Shown in pieces: positions 8,943-19,099 of a stretch of DNA of 64,000 bases. The number at the start of each line of letters is the position of its first letter. Within the stretch, counting starts at the first letter, position 1. Both the position numbers and the translations under genes were made by a program. The stretch lies in NCBI RefSeq assembly GCF_001509585.1, contig NZ_LNCI01000004.1, positions 310,001 to 374,000 on the forward strand, written 5' to 3'. The notes below the pieces were generated by a model. The model did no database searches. It was given only the letters and a program-made list of their open reading frames with translations, and was not told the origin of the DNA. The stretch comes from Tropicimonas marinistellae. GTDB lineage: Bacteria; Pseudomonadota; Alphaproteobacteria; Rhodobacterales; Rhodobacteraceae.

Positions 8943-9614
8943 ATGTTGTTCAAAGGGCAAGACTGGGCGCGGCTCTGTCGCGATTACAGGGAACGTCATG
9001 GCCTCAAGCAAGAGGCAATGGCGCAGGATTTCAACGTCGATCAATCGAGCGTCAGCCGCTGGGAACGCGGTCTGCGCGAGCCATCGTTGCGCGTCAAACA
9101 GGCGATCCTGAACGACATGGTCGATGCAGGGGAGGCCGAACCCGACCTCTCGGTGCAGTTGTTGCTGGAGCATAGCGGCTCGGCTGTGGCGATCTGGGAC
9201 CGGCGCGGTGTGCTGCGCGGCTGCTCGCCACGCTTTGCACGCGAGTTGGCGCATGTTCTGGGCCACTCCGACGCGCGGGCATCTCTCGTTGGGCGCCACG
9301 CAACCGATCTGCTGCAAGGAAATGAAATCGTTGACCGCTGTCTACGGGTTCTCGATGAACGCGAGTTTTTCACGGGGTCGGTGCTGGCCGCCGTCTTCAG
9401 CTTTCCGCCCTTTCTGCAGCCTCGCCGTCAGGACAAGGGCGGCTTGATCACCGCCTCGACCTTCCCGATCCAGCTTTCCAATGGCGAACTGGCCATGCTG
9501 TCCGTGCTTGATCACGACGTCTTCGGAGAAGCGCCGGAGCGGCCCGACGCGCTGATGGTCTCCTGGGTCAACCGCCGCGACGGCCATTCCGAGACGGCCT
9601 GGGAAGAGGTCTGA
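8943..9614 (+). CDS. XRE-family transcriptional regulator with C-terminal PAS-like part
   Basis: The 223-residue product has an N-terminal helix-turn-helix (about residues 8-55, LKQEAMAQDF then SSVSRWERG) of the XRE/Cro type. A C-terminal region around 75-200 (SAVAIWDRRGVLRGCSPRFA) resembles a PAS-like sensor fold. The ATG at 8943 (MLFKGQDW) follows GAGG by about eight bases; the longer open frame extends into the priA start and is not coding. It is divergent from priA and followed by the RTX gene 200 bases away, so local control of the RTX gene is conceivable but unproven. Confidence 0.72.
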   Translation: MLFKGQDWARLCRDYRERHGLKQEAMAQDFNVDQSSVSRWERGLREPSLRVKQAILNDMVDAGEAEPDLSVQLLLEHSGSAVAIWDRRGVLRGCSPRFARELAHVLGHSDARASLVGRHATDLLQGNEIVDRCLRVLDEREFFTGSVLAAVFSFPPFLQPRRQDKGGLITASTFPIQLSNGELAMLSVLDHDVFGEAPERPDALMVSWVNRRDGHSETAWEEV

Positions 9615-9815
9615 GCGCGCCGGGGGCTTGGCGGAATGCCGCCGGTGCAAGGCACGGCCCGGAAATCGCCAGAATCCGAGCGCATTTCCGCCAATTTTCT
9701 TTAAATAACGACCTGATTTCATGTCATAAATTGGCATACCGCCGGCGGTGGCCGGCCCCTCTATCCCTGCATAGCAATGGGGCCACCAACCACTCACCGA
9801 CAACAGGACACCCAC

Positions 9816-11012
9816 ATGTCAGACATTATCGGAACCATCCTTGGAGATATCCTCAAGGGCAGCACGGTCGCGGATACGATCGAAGGTCTCGCAGGCAGCG
9901 ACTCGATCACTGCCGGCACCGGCGACGATATCGTGAGTGCCGGCGACGGCGATGACGTTGTGAGCGGCAATGGCGGCAACGACATTCTCGACGGCGGTGC
10001 CGGCAATGACACGCTCAACGGAAACGATGGCGACGATACCATCGACGGTGGCGATGGCGACGATACGATCTCGGGCGGCACCGGCACCGACACGATCTCC
10101 GGTGGCACCGGCGCCGACGATTTGCACGGCAACGGCGGCAATGACGAAATCGACGGCGGTGCCGGCAATGATCAGATCTCCGGCGACGACGGCGAGGACC
10201 TGATCTTCGCGGGCGCCGGCGACGACAGCGTCTCGGGTGGCCGCAACGACGACACGATCTATGGCGAAGCCGGGGCAGACACCCTGCACGGCAATGGTGG
10301 CGCCGACGTCGTCGATGGCGGAGCCGGGAACGACACGCTCTTCGGCGACAACGGCAACGACACGCTCAACGGTGGCGACGGCGACGATATCCTCAAGGGC
10401 GGGCGCAACGCAGACGTACTGGAAGGCGGCGCCGGCGACGATGCGCTCTACGGTGCCGGCGGAGACGACACACTGCTTGCTTTCAGCTGGGCTGGCGAGC
10501 CGGTTCCCGATCAGGATGCGACAGGGCAGGTCAATGCAGGCGAGCCGGTATCCGATGCGGACACGCTGACTGGCGGCAGCGGCGGCGACACGTTCGAATT
10601 CCGCTGGCTGATCGACGCGAAGGACGAGATCATCGCCAAGCACACCGACGCCAACGGCGATATCGACTACTCGATGAACGGTGTTGCCGGCGAAAACGGC
10701 AACGTCCACGACCATTGGGTCGAGTCGATCGGCGTGAAGACTGTCACGGACTACAACGCCAGCCAGGACACGCTTGTCTTCGAGGGCCACACGGTCCAGC
10801 TCGATACGCTGACGCTCGACGATGTGGACGGCGACGGCCAGCTCGACTCGGTTCTCGACTTCGTGTCGAACCAGGGCGGCAACGGCGGCGCACATGACGG
10901 CGACTCGGTCGGCCGCGTGATTGTGTTGAACACGCAACTGGACGCGAACGACATCGACGTGGATGCCGGTGTTTTCTACGGCGTCGAAGAACCGTACTCC
11001 GCACTCGGCTAG
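9816..11012 (+). CDS. RTX-type calcium-binding repeat protein
   Basis: A 398-residue, very acidic protein. Residues about 35-235 are an array of RTX nonapeptides (GGXGXDXUX), for example DGGAGNDTLNG and NGGDGDDILKG. Such arrays fold as calcium-filled parallel beta-rolls. No N-terminal signal peptide is seen, and the repeats suggest secretion by a type I system, although no T1SS genes lie in the window. A non-repeat C-terminal part (about 250-398) has acidic DxDxDG-like loops (DVDGDGQLD, DANGDID) but no catalytic domain that I recognise. AGGA precedes the ATG at 9816. The role could be surface layer, adhesin or biofilm component. Confidence 0.85.
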   Translation: MSDIIGTILGDILKGSTVADTIEGLAGSDSITAGTGDDIVSAGDGDDVVSGNGGNDILDGGAGNDTLNGNDGDDTIDGGDGDDTISGGTGTDTISGGTGADDLHGNGGNDEIDGGAGNDQISGDDGEDLIFAGAGDDSVSGGRNDDTIYGEAGADTLHGNGGADVVDGGAGNDTLFGDNGNDTLNGGDGDDILKGGRNADVLEGGAGDDALYGAGGDDTLLAFSWAGEPVPDQDATGQVNAGEPVSDADTLTGGSGGDTFEFRWLIDAKDEIIAKHTDANGDIDYSMNGVAGENGNVHDHWVESIGVKTVTDYNASQDTLVFEGHTVQLDTLTLDDVDGDGQLDSVLDFVSNQGGNGGAHDGDSVGRVIVLNTQLDANDIDVDAGVFYGVEEPYSALG

Positions 11013-11046
11013 GTGACGCCCTCCAAACCACTCACGACGTCACCTC

Positions 11047-11076
11047 GCGGGGGCCCGGTATTGTCCGGGTCCCCGC
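11047..11076 (+). terminator. Terminator hairpin after the RTX gene
   Basis: A 12-bp stem (GCGGGGGCCCGG with CCGGGTCCCCGC, one G-T pair) closes a six-base loop 34 bases after the RTX stop codon. The following bases are only weakly T-rich. Confidence 0.6.
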
Positions 11077-11172
11077 TCGATCTTGCGCGCCCGGTGGCAG
11101 ATGTGATCGCCGGCCTGTGCGTGGCCGGGTTTACCACCGTGCGGCGCGATTCCCCCGGAACGGGGACATCGC

Positions 11173-11517
11173 CTAACCTGCGCGTGGGAAATCGTCGATC
11201 TTGCGGCCGTTGAACGCGACCGGGGTGAGAACCTCCGTCTTCAGCCCACGCTCCGCGAGCCAACGCCACATGAACATCTGATGCCGCATCCGAAGCGAAA
11301 TCACGTTCAAGTCGGACGCCGGCTTGAAACCGGATGCCATGGCGCTTTCTGCGAGGCGGGTTGCAACCGCCTGCGCCTCGGCGTCGCCGGACAGGGGTTG
11401 CCGGATAACCGTTGCGGTCCGTCCCACGATCCCGGTCAGGATGAGCAGGTCGCCGTTGCGGTCAGCCCGGCACTCCCAGAAAAGCGCCGGCGACCGGTCC
11501 AGTCGGAAAAGTTGCAA
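11173..11517 (-). CDS. Small protein of unknown function, possibly WGR-like
   Basis: The 114-residue product starts LQLFRLDRSPALFWECRA. It contains LTGIVGRTATV followed by an alanine-rich helix and a GFKPA ending. This spacing loosely resembles the WGR domain (a short beta fold around a W/G-R motif found in nucleic-acid-associated proteins), but the tryptophan of WGR is absent, so the link is weak. A TTG start at 11517 is preferred because GGGAG lies six bases upstream; a GTG eight codons earlier is the alternative. It stands alone between RTX and DUF484 genes. Function unknown. Confidence 0.5.
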   Translation of the reverse strand: MQLFRLDRSPALFWECRADRNGDLLILTGIVGRTATVIRQPLSGDAEAQAVATRLAESAMASGFKPASDLNVISLRMRHQMFMWRWLAERGLKTEVLTPVAFNGRKIDDFPRAG

Positions 11518-11777
11518 GGGACACTCCCGGAAAAGGTTCACTCGTTACACGCGTGCTCGGACTAGCCGCCAATCCAAGACATTTCTGTGACACCGGGAGG
11601 ACAAAACCGGGGGGCATCTCCGAAATGTGTGGCGAACGCGCCTCGAACCGGCACGCATCCCGCCGCGCCGCGCCGCCCGGTCTGGACCCGACGCCCGCCA
11701 AGCGTGCAGAAAACTGTCGGACATATTCCAAGGCCCGTGTAGACTTGCCGGGCAAAGTTGAAGCGAGCGGAACAGGC

Positions 11778-12491
11778 ATGAACGACGTGGCGGTGGATTT
11801 GGACGAGTTGCGCGAAAAGATACTTTCCGAACCGGACGTTATTCTCGACGACCGCGACATCATGCGGGCGCTCATCGAGGCCAACGAGAAGGCGCTTGGC
11901 ACCAATATCATCGACCTGCGCGGGATCGCGATGGAGCGGCTGGAAAGCCGGCTCGACCGGCTGGAAGACACGCACCGCTCGGTCATAGCCGCGGCCTACG
12001 ACAACCTTGCCGGGACCAACCAGATCCACCGGGCCATTCTCGAGATGCTCGATCCCGTCACCTTCGAGGGCTTTCTCAAGGGACTTGGGAACGAGGTCGC
12101 CGCAATCCTGCGCGTCGACTGCATCCGGCTGGTCCTGGAATCGCCCTCCGGCGGCGAGGGCGAACCGGCGGTGCACAAGCTTGGCGATGTGCTGAGCGTC
12201 GTCGAGCCCGGCTTCATCGACACCTATGTCACCCAAGGGCGCGAAGGCGTTCCCATGCGCCAGGTCACGTTGCGGCAACTCCGTCCGAATTCTGACCGGC
12301 TCTATGGCGACGCGACGCGGTGGATCAATTCCGAGGCACTGCTGCGGCTCGACTTCGGCGAGGGCACCCAGCGCGGGATGCTGGCGCTCGGCGCCGAGGA
12401 TCCCCACCAGTTCCGCCCCAACCAAGCGACCGATCTGCTCGGCTTCTTCGCCGGCGTCTTCGAACGGCAGATGCGGCGGTGGCTGGCCTGA
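11778..12491 (+). CDS. DUF484 family protein
   Basis: A 237-residue protein of the DUF484 family, a GAF-like fold of unknown role that is typically found beside xerC. It has an acidic N-terminus (DLDELREKILSEPDVILDD, matching the family's 'yL..hPdfl..' opening) and a helical linker. The GAF-like half includes LFGEGTQRG-type sequence (LDFGEGTQRGMLALGAED) near the end. The ATG at 11778 was chosen from the family N-terminus. Its stop overlaps the likely GTG start of xerC by 13 bases, so the two are probably translated together. Confidence 0.85.
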   Translation: MNDVAVDLDELREKILSEPDVILDDRDIMRALIEANEKALGTNIIDLRGIAMERLESRLDRLEDTHRSVIAAAYDNLAGTNQIHRAILEMLDPVTFEGFLKGLGNEVAAILRVDCIRLVLESPSGGEGEPAVHKLGDVLSVVEPGFIDTYVTQGREGVPMRQVTLRQLRPNSDRLYGDATRWINSEALLRLDFGEGTQRGMLALGAEDPHQFRPNQATDLLGFFAGVFERQMRRWLA

Positions 12492-13408
12492 CGCTCCTCT
12501 CTCCCGGCCTCGTCGACGCAGTCGCCCGCTGGCTGGACCACCTGCGCGCCATAGATGGCACCGCGCCGGCCACGCAAATGGCCTACGCCCGTGACGTGCA
12601 AGGATTTCTTGCCTTCATGACCGGTCACATGGGCGAAAGCCTCGGCGAAGCTGCGCTGGCGCGGCTGACCGTGTCGGACATGCGGGCATGGCTGGCCCAT
12701 GAACGCGGCCGCGGCGTGTCGGCGCGCTCGCTGGCGCGGGAACTCTCGGCGGTGAAGAATTTCGCCGGATGGATGGCGGAGCGCGATGGCTTCGACGCCA
12801 CCGCGATCCTTGCGGCGCGCGCGCCGAAATACCGCCGGAAACTGCCGCGGCCACTGAGCGAAGATGCCGCGAAGGCCGTGCTCGGGGCGGTTGAGTTCCA
12901 ATCCGACGAACCCTGGATCGCGGCCCGCGACGTGGCGGTCGTCACGCTGCTCTACGGCTGTGGCCTGCGCATATCCGAGGCGCTTGGCCTGACCGCCGCC
13001 GCGCATCCGCTGGACGAGGTGATACGGATCCGCGGCAAGGGGGAGAAGGAGCGGATCGTTCCGGTCCTGCCTGCCGCGCGGTCGGCGGTGGCCGACTACG
13101 TGGATCTTTGCCCCTACGATCTGCCCCCGGAAGAGGCATTGTTCCGGGGCAAGCGCGGCGGCGCGCTCAACCAGCGCATGATCGCCCGCGCCATGGAACG
13201 CACCCGCCTGCAACTCGGCCTGCCGGCCACGGCGACGCCGCACGCGCTGCGCCACAGCTTCGCAACCCACCTTCTGGGCGCCGGTGGCGACCTCCGGGCG
13301 ATCCAGGAATTGCTCGGCCATGCCTCGCTGTCCACGACGCAGGCCTACACGGCCGTGGATGCCGCGCGGCTCATGGACGTCTACCGCTCCGCGCATCCGA
13401 AGGCCTGA
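12479..13408 (+). CDS. xerC: XerC, site-specific tyrosine recombinase
   Basis: XerC with XerD resolves chromosome dimers at dif during division. The 309-residue product has an N-terminal SAM-like core-binding domain (about 10-105) and a catalytic domain with all six expected residues: R164, K187, H255, R258, H281 and nucleophile Y290 (in TTQAYTAV). The start is taken as GTG 12479, overlapping DUF484; no in-frame ATG fits better. Phage integrases share this fold, but normal XerC length and the DUF484 neighbour favour the housekeeping enzyme. Confidence 0.9.
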   Translation: MAGLTLLSPGLVDAVARWLDHLRAIDGTAPATQMAYARDVQGFLAFMTGHMGESLGEAALARLTVSDMRAWLAHERGRGVSARSLARELSAVKNFAGWMAERDGFDATAILAARAPKYRRKLPRPLSEDAAKAVLGAVEFQSDEPWIAARDVAVVTLLYGCGLRISEALGLTAAAHPLDEVIRIRGKGEKERIVPVLPAARSAVADYVDLCPYDLPPEEALFRGKRGGALNQRMIARAMERTRLQLGLPATATPHALRHSFATHLLGAGGDLRAIQELLGHASLSTTQAYTAVDAARLMDVYRSAHPKA

Positions 13409-13595
13409 CCCCGGACCCGGCGGCGCGTGGCGACGATCGGCCGAAACATGTCGCGAAGCGCCCGCCCGGCGACGCGGAATGCGCCTCCGCCGTGCATTTT
13501 GGCGCAGAATTGTTCCGGCGAGCGTTCCATCCTGTCAGGAATGCTCTAAACTCGTCCCCTAACCCATCGAACCAGCGCAAGGACGGAAACGCCCC

Positions 13596-14300
13596 ATGAA
13601 GCTCGAGCACCGTGCCTATTCGGTTCACCTGTTGACGGCGACCGGTGCTGTGCTGGCGATGCTCGCGCTGCTGGCGGCGGTGAACTACGACTGGCCGATG
13701 ATGTTCCTCTGGCTCGTCGTCGCCTTCGCGGTGGACGGGATCGACGGGCCGCTGGCCCGGCGCTACGACGTCCAGAGCAACGCGCCGCGCGTCGACGGTG
13801 AGCTGCTTGACCTGATCATCGACTACCTGACCTATGTGTTCATCCCCGCCTTCGCGCTTTTCGCGTCCGGGATTCTGCCCGGATGGACGGGTTGGGCGGC
13901 ACTTATCGTGATCACCTTCGCCACCGCGCTCTATTTCGCGGACACGCGCATGAAGACCTCGGACAAGTCGTTTTCCGGCTTTCCGGGATGCTGGAACATG
14001 GTCGTCCTCGTGATTTTCGCGGTTCAGCCGCCGGTCTGGGCGGTCCTGCCGGCGATCCTGCTGCTCGCGGCGGCGATGTTCTCCGGCATTCGGTTCATTC
14101 ACCCGGTGCGCACCCGCCGGTGGCGGGCCGTCTCGGTGCCCATGGTGCTGATGTGGACGATCTGCGGCGCCTGGGCCGCCTGGGTGGCCTTCGATCCGCA
14201 GAGCTGGGCCAAGATCGGCCTGCTGGTCTCCAGCGCCTACCTGCTCCTCGCCGGCGCCGCGCAGCAGATCCTGCCCGACGAGCGCCTGCGCGACGCCTGA
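13596..14300 (+). CDS. pcs: Phosphatidylcholine synthase
   Basis: Pcs condenses CDP-diacylglycerol directly with choline to give phosphatidylcholine in the inner membrane. The 234-residue product has about eight hydrophobic segments. It carries the CDP-alcohol phosphatidyltransferase signature in the form DGIDGPLARR followed by DGELLDLIIDYLTY, including the spaced aspartates that bind metal. The N-terminus MKLEHRAYSVHLLTATG matches the family opening. It is convergent with gcvP. The 187 bases upstream (13409-13595) must hold its promoter, which I cannot place. Confidence 0.9.
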   Translation: MKLEHRAYSVHLLTATGAVLAMLALLAAVNYDWPMMFLWLVVAFAVDGIDGPLARRYDVQSNAPRVDGELLDLIIDYLTYVFIPAFALFASGILPGWTGWAALIVITFATALYFADTRMKTSDKSFSGFPGCWNMVVLVIFAVQPPVWAVLPAILLLAAAMFSGIRFIHPVRTRRWRAVSVPMVLMWTICGAWAAWVAFDPQSWAKIGLLVSSAYLLLAGAAQQILPDERLRDA

Positions 14301-14344
14301 CGCGTTCCAGGGCCCGGGCCGCGGCGCAACCGGGGCGCGGGTTT

Positions 14345-14420
14345 GGGGGGCTGTCTGCCCCCCGTCCGGGCCGCGCGCGGCCCGGCCTCCCCCCGAGGAT
14401 ATTTCCCGACAGAAGAAGAG
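14345..14420. repeat. Intergenic palindromic element between pcs and gcvP
   Basis: Between two convergent genes lie a hairpin GGGGGGC-TGTCT-GCCCCCC, a second GC palindrome (CCGGGCCGCGCGCGGCCCGG) and the tail CCCCCGAGGATATTTCC followed by AGAAGAAG. I recall this tail, CCCCGAGGATATTT with a purine-rich end, as a frequent dispersed 3'-intergenic motif in Rhodobacteraceae genomes. No second copy was noticed in this window. It probably also acts as a bidirectional terminator. Confidence 0.5.
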
Positions 14421-14432
14421 GCGGGGCGCGGT

Positions 14433-17270
14433 CTATTCCGCGGCGGTGTCCCAGGCTGCGACCGGCGGGCAGGTACAGACGAGGTTCCGGTCGCCGTAGG
14501 CATTGTCGACGCGGCCCACCGGCGGCCAGTACTTGTCGACGCGGAAGGATCCCGGCGGGAAGCAGCCGCGTTCGCGCGGATAGGACCGTGTCCAGTCGGC
14601 GACGAGGTCCTCCACCGTGTGCGGGGCGTGCCGCAGCGGGCTGTCCTCCACCGCGATCTCGCCGGCCTCGACCTCCGCGATCTCGGCGCGGATCGAGAGC
14701 ATGGCGTCCACGAAGCGGTCGAGTTCGGCCCTGGTCTCCGATTCCGTCGGCTCGACCATCAGCGTGCCAGCCACCGGCCAGGACATCGTGGGCGCGTGAA
14801 ACCCGCTGTCCATGAGCCGTTTGGCGATGTCGTCGACGGTGACGCCGGCCTCCGCGAAGGGGCGTGTGTCGAGGATGCATTCATGGGCGATACGGTCCAT
14901 CCTGCCCTTGAAGAGGACATCGTAGGCCCCGGACAGGCGCGCCGCGATGTAGTTGGCGCTGAGGATCGCGACCTTGGTGGCCTGCGTGAGACCGGCCCCG
15001 CCCATCAGCAGGCAATAGGCCCAGGAAATCGGCAGGATCGAGGCCGAGCCGTAGGGCGCGGCGGACACCGGCCCCTCGGTGCCGCCGGTTTCGGGATGGC
15101 CCGGCAGGAAGGGGGCGAGATGCGCCTTCACGCCGATCGGCCCCATGCCCGGCCCGCCGCCGCCATGGGGGATGCAGAAGGTCTTGTGCAGGTTGAGGTG
15201 GCTCACGTCCGAGCCGATCTCGGCCGGTTTCACCAGCCCCACCATGGCGTTGAGGTTCGCCCCGTCGAGATAGACCTGGCCGCCGTGTTCGTGGGTAATC
15301 GCGCAGACCTCGCGGACGGTGTCTTCGAACACCCCGTGGGTCGACGGATAGGTGATCATGCAGGCGGCGAGCCGGTCGCCGGCCGCAATCGCCTTGGTGC
15401 GGAAGTCCTCCAGGTCGATGTCGCCGTTCTCGGCCGACTTGACGACGACGACCTTCATGCCGGCCATCGTCGCGGAGGCCGGGTTCGTCCCGTGGGCGGA
15501 AACCGGGATCAGGCAGATGTCGCGCGCCTCGCCGTTGGCCCGGTGGTAGGCGGCGATGGTCATCAGCCCCGCGTATTCGCCCTGCGCGCCGGAATTGGGC
15601 TGCATCGACATGGCATCGTAGCCGGTGATCTCGCAGAGCTTCGCGGAGAGGTCCGCGAGCATCTCCGCATAGCCCGCCGCCTGATCGACCGGCGCGAAGG
15701 GGTGCATCTGGCCAAACTCCGGCCAGGTGATGGGCATCATTTCGACGGCCGCGTTGAGCTTCATAGTGCATGAGCCGAGCGGGATCATCGCCCGGTCCAG
15801 CGCCAGGTCGCGGTCGGCGAGGCGCCGCATGTAGCGCATCATTTCGGCCTCGGCGCGGTTCATCTGGAAGACCGGATGGGTGAGGTATTCGCTGTCGCGC
15901 AGCAGGTCCTCGGGCAGTTCCACACCCTCGGGCGCGCCGAATTCCTCGTTCACGCCAAAGGCGCGCCAGACCGCCTCGATCGTCCCGGGCACACAGGTCT
16001 CGTCGACCGAGATGCCGATCTTGGTCGCTCCGATCTTGCGCAGGTTGATCCCTTCGGCCGCGGCCGCGCGCAGGATCGCGCCCTGCAGCGGGCCGACATC
16101 GACCGTGATCGTGTCGAAGATCTTCCGGGGATGCACCGTGAAGTCGGCGAACCGCAGCCCTTCGGCCAGACGCACCGCCATGACATGCACGCGCTCGGCA
16201 ATGGCGCGCAGCCCCCTGGGACCGTGAAAGACCGCGTAGAAGGAGGCCATCACCGCGAGCAACGCCTGCGCGGTGCAGACATTCGACGTCGCCTTCTCGC
16301 GGCGGATGTGCTGCTCCCGCGTCTGCAGGCTGAGGCGATAGGCCTTGTTGCCGCGCGCATCCACCGAGACGCCGACGATGCGGCCCGGCATCGCCCGTTT
16401 GAACGCATCGCGGCAGGACATGTAGGCCGCGTGCGGCCCTCCGTAGCCCATGGGCACGCCGAACCGCTGGGCGGACCCCACCGCAATGTCGGCCCCCATG
16501 GCCCCCGGTTCCTTCAGAAGCAGCAACGCCAGCAGATCGGCCGCCATGATGCCAACGGCTTTCGCCTCGTGCAGTGCCTCCATCTCCGGCGTGTAATCGC
16601 GCAGCTTTCCATCCGTGCCGGGATACTGGAAGAGCGCGCCGAACACCTTCTCCGCGACCAGGTCGTCCGCCGGCCCGGTGACGATCTCAATCCCCAGCGG
16701 CAGCGCGCGGGTCTTGATCACCGCGATGGTCTGCGGGTGGCAGTTGTGATCCACGAAGAAGGCCGTCGCCTTGGACTTCGCGACGCGCTGCGCCATCACC
16801 ATCGCCTCGGCCGCGGCGGTGGATTCGTCCAGCAGCGAGGCATTGGCCACCTCGAGCCCCGTGAGATCGGAAATCATCGTCTGGAAGTTGAGCAGCGCCT
16901 CCAGCCGGCCCTGCGCGATCTCGGGCTGATAGGGGGTGTAGGCCGTGTACCAGGCCGGGTTTTCCAGGATGTTCCGCTGGATCGCCGGCGGCGTGACGGT
17001 GCCGTAGTAGCCCTGCCCGATCAGCGAATGCAGCACCCGGTTCTTGCCGGCCACCTCCCGCATCTTGACCAGCAGGTCGCCTTCGGCAAGCGGTGCCCAG
17101 AGAAGCGGGTCCGCCTGGCGGAGTCCGGACGGCACCGTCTGTTCGATGAGCTGATCCAGATTGTCCGCGCCCACCGCCTCCAGCATCGCCGCCATCTCCT
17201 CGGGCGACGGGCCGATATGGCGGCGATTGGCGAAATCGTAGGGATCGTAGGCGGTGGGTTGGAAGGGCAA
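14433..17270 (-). CDS. gcvP: Glycine dehydrogenase (aminomethyl-transferring), P-protein
   Basis: GcvP is the PLP-dependent P-protein that decarboxylates glycine and passes the aminomethyl group to lipoyl-GcvH. The 945-residue single-chain form fuses the two halves that are separate in some bacteria. The PLP lysine lies in [18 protein letters not shown], with the glycine-rich loop following, and the N-terminus has [15 protein letters not shown]. The start codon is TTG at 17270 with GGGAG seven bases upstream. It is the last gene of gcvT-gcvH-gcvP. A 192-base gap from gcvH (17271-17462) has no gene and no feature that I recognise. Confidence 0.96.
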   Translation of the reverse strand: MPFQPTAYDPYDFANRRHIGPSPEEMAAMLEAVGADNLDQLIEQTVPSGLRQADPLLWAPLAEGDLLVKMREVAGKNRVLHSLIGQGYYGTVTPPAIQRNILENPAWYTAYTPYQPEIAQGRLEALLNFQTMISDLTGLEVANASLLDESTAAAEAMVMAQRVAKSKATAFFVDHNCHPQTIAVIKTRALPLGIEIVTGPADDLVAEKVFGALFQYPGTDGKLRDYTPEMEALHEAKAVGIMAADLLALLLLKEPGAMGADIAVGSAQRFGVPMGYGGPHAAYMSCRDAFKRAMPGRIVGVSVDARGNKAYRLSLQTREQHIRREKATSNVCTAQALLAVMASFYAVFHGPRGLRAIAERVHVMAVRLAEGLRFADFTVHPRKIFDTITVDVGPLQGAILRAAAAEGINLRKIGATKIGISVDETCVPGTIEAVWRAFGVNEEFGAPEGVELPEDLLRDSEYLTHPVFQMNRAEAEMMRYMRRLADRDLALDRAMIPLGSCTMKLNAAVEMMPITWPEFGQMHPFAPVDQAAGYAEMLADLSAKLCEITGYDAMSMQPNSGAQGEYAGLMTIAAYHRANGEARDICLIPVSAHGTNPASATMAGMKVVVVKSAENGDIDLEDFRTKAIAAGDRLAACMITYPSTHGVFEDTVREVCAITHEHGGQVYLDGANLNAMVGLVKPAEIGSDVSHLNLHKTFCIPHGGGGPGMGPIGVKAHLAPFLPGHPETGGTEGPVSAAPYGSASILPISWAYCLLMGGAGLTQATKVAILSANYIAARLSGAYDVLFKGRMDRIAHECILDTRPFAEAGVTVDDIAKRLMDSGFHAPTMSWPVAGTLMVEPTESETRAELDRFVDAMLSIRAEIAEVEAGEIAVEDSPLRHAPHTVEDLVADWTRSYPRERGCFPPGSFRVDKYWPPVGRVDNAYGDRNLVCTCPPVAAWDTAAE

Positions 17271-17462
17271 TTGAGATCTCCCGGTCTTTCAGGAACGCGC
17301 GCCGCAGGCAGGCCGGCGCACAGATGCGAAGGTGTTCGAAACCACGTCGGGTCGAGCGGCGAGCGCCGTGACGCGGGCGGGCGTGTGTCCGGTGACTGTC
17401 CCGACACGCCGCGCCGACAAGCCGCGGGCTTCGGCCGCCGCGCCGCCACGCTGCCGGCGGCG

Positions 17463-17822
17463 CTACGCGATGAGGTCCTTGTAGGCGGTCTCGTCCATGT
17501 ATTCGTCAAGTTGCGCCGTGTCGTCGACCTTCACGCGGACGAACCAGGCACCGCCCTCGGCATCCTCATTGACCGATGCCGGGTTCTCCACGATCGCGTC
17601 GTTCACCTCCACGATCTCGCCGTCCAGCGGCGCCACGATGTCGGAGGCGGCCTTGACCGATTCGATCACGACGATGTCGTCACCCTTGGATATCTGCGTG
17701 CCCACTTCCGGCAATTCGATGAAGACGATGTCGCCCAGCTGCTCCTGGGCATGATCGGTGATGCCGACGGTCACGACATCGCCGTCGAGGTTCAACCATT
17801 CGTGGTCTTCTGTGTATTTCAT
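17463..17822 (-). CDS. gcvH: Glycine cleavage system H protein
   Basis: GcvH is the lipoyl carrier that shuttles the aminomethyl group between P, T and L proteins. The 119-residue product has family length. The lipoylated lysine is K57 in [11 protein letters not shown], and the opening [10 protein letters not shown] is typical. It sits 14 bases after gcvT and shares the riboswitch-controlled transcript. The L-protein activity may come from lpdA at 37.7 kb or another copy elsewhere. Confidence 0.97.
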   Translation of the reverse strand: MKYTEDHEWLNLDGDVVTVGITDHAQEQLGDIVFIELPEVGTQISKGDDIVVIESVKAASDIVAPLDGEIVEVNDAIVENPASVNEDAEGGAWFVRVKVDDTAQLDEYMDETAYKDLIA

Positions 17823-17836
17823 CGCAGGTATGCTCC

Positions 17837-18958
17837 TCAGCGCTTGTAGGTTGCGGGGCGGAAGGGAAGGTCGGTGACGCGGGCGGGCAGGCGCTTGCCG
17901 CGCACCTCGGCCCAGATGCGCGTGTCCGCGGAGGCCAGTCGAACAGGCACGTATCCCATGGAAATCGGGTGGCCGACGCTCGGCCCGAAGGCACCGGAGG
18001 TGATCCGCCCGACGGGCGTCTCGGCGGACTCGCTCTCGAAGAGTTCCACGCCCTCGCGCATCGGCGCGCGGCCGTCCGGAACCAGCCCCACCCGGCGCCG
18101 GTCATCGGGATCAACGTCGGCGGCCGACAATTTCGGCCCGATGATCGCGTCCCCCGGGTACCCGCCGGACCGCGACCCGCTGGGCCGGCGGACTTTCTGG
18201 ATCGCCCAGGTGAGCCCTGCCTGCACCGGGTCCGTCGTTGTGTCGATGTCATGCCCATAGAGGCAAAGTCCCGCCTCCAGCCGCAGGCTGTCGCGCGCGC
18301 CGAGCCCGATGGGCGCGACCTCCTCCATGGCCAGCAGCCTGCGCGCGAAGTCCTCCGCCGCGGCTTCCGGAACCGAGATTTCGAACCCGTCCTCGCCGGT
18401 GTAGCCCGACCGCGAGATCCAGAGCTCGCCAAAGTCGCTGGGCCGCACAGCGACCTCCATGAAGGCCATCTCGGCCACCGGCACGATCCGTCCCAGCGCC
18501 GCCTCGGCCGCCGGCCCCTGCAACGCGATCAGCGCCCGGTCGGTCACGGGCACGACCCTGCACAGCGCCGTGTTCCGCCGCAGCAGCTCGATATCGTCTT
18601 CCTTGCAGGCAGCGTTGACCACGAGAAACAGGTGGTCGCCCCGGTTCGCCACCATCAGGTCGTCGAGGATCCCGCCATCGCGGTGGGTGAAGAAGGCATA
18701 GCGCTGGCGCCCCTCCTCGATCCCGATCACCGATTGCGGCACCAGCGCTTCCAGCTCCACCGCCGCCTGCGCGCCATCGAGCAACACCTGCCCCATGTGG
18801 CTCACATCGAACAGCCCGGCCGCGGCGCGGGTATGCAAATGCTCCTTCATCACCCCCATCGGGTATTGCACGGGCATGTCGTACCCCGCGAAGGGCACCA
18901 TCTTCGCGCCCAGTTCCAGGTGGAGTGCATGCAGCGGTGTTGTCTTCAGCTCGCTCAC
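17837..18958 (-). CDS. gcvT: Glycine cleavage system T protein (aminomethyltransferase)
   Basis: GcvT transfers the one-carbon unit from aminomethyl-GcvH to tetrahydrofolate, releasing ammonia. The 373-residue product starts [22 protein letters not shown]-like sequence and has [11 protein letters not shown] and [10 protein letters not shown], all T-protein signatures. [11 protein letters not shown] is the folate-region motif. The start is GTG at 18958 with GAGGG about ten bases upstream. It is the first gene after a glycine riboswitch, about 140 bases downstream of it. Confidence 0.96.
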   Translation of the reverse strand: MSELKTTPLHALHLELGAKMVPFAGYDMPVQYPMGVMKEHLHTRAAAGLFDVSHMGQVLLDGAQAAVELEALVPQSVIGIEEGRQRYAFFTHRDGGILDDLMVANRGDHLFLVVNAACKEDDIELLRRNTALCRVVPVTDRALIALQGPAAEAALGRIVPVAEMAFMEVAVRPSDFGELWISRSGYTGEDGFEISVPEAAAEDFARRLLAMEEVAPIGLGARDSLRLEAGLCLYGHDIDTTTDPVQAGLTWAIQKVRRPSGSRSGGYPGDAIIGPKLSAADVDPDDRRRVGLVPDGRAPMREGVELFESESAETPVGRITSGAFGPSVGHPISMGYVPVRLASADTRIWAEVRGKRLPARVTDLPFRPATYKR

Positions 18959-19099
18959 CAGGTCGTCCCTCTCTCCAGTCTCCGGCCGGCGGGGATCACC
19001 GTCGGCACCCGTTTCAGGCGGACCCCTGCCGCCAAACCGATGCCCCCTCTGTCCTGTCGCCTGAGATCGTTATCCCGTCGGCGGGGGCCGGATGGGCCC

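Noticed and set aside
9930-10480. Short tandem DNA repeats in the RTX gene looked like a CRISPR or minisatellite
   Set aside because: The periodicity is codon-based (nonapeptide units) and in frame with an intact protein; there are no unique spacers.
12479-13408. Tyrosine recombinase as sign of a prophage or integrative element
   Set aside because: DUF484 adjacency, normal length and absence of phage genes or att repeats indicate housekeeping XerC.
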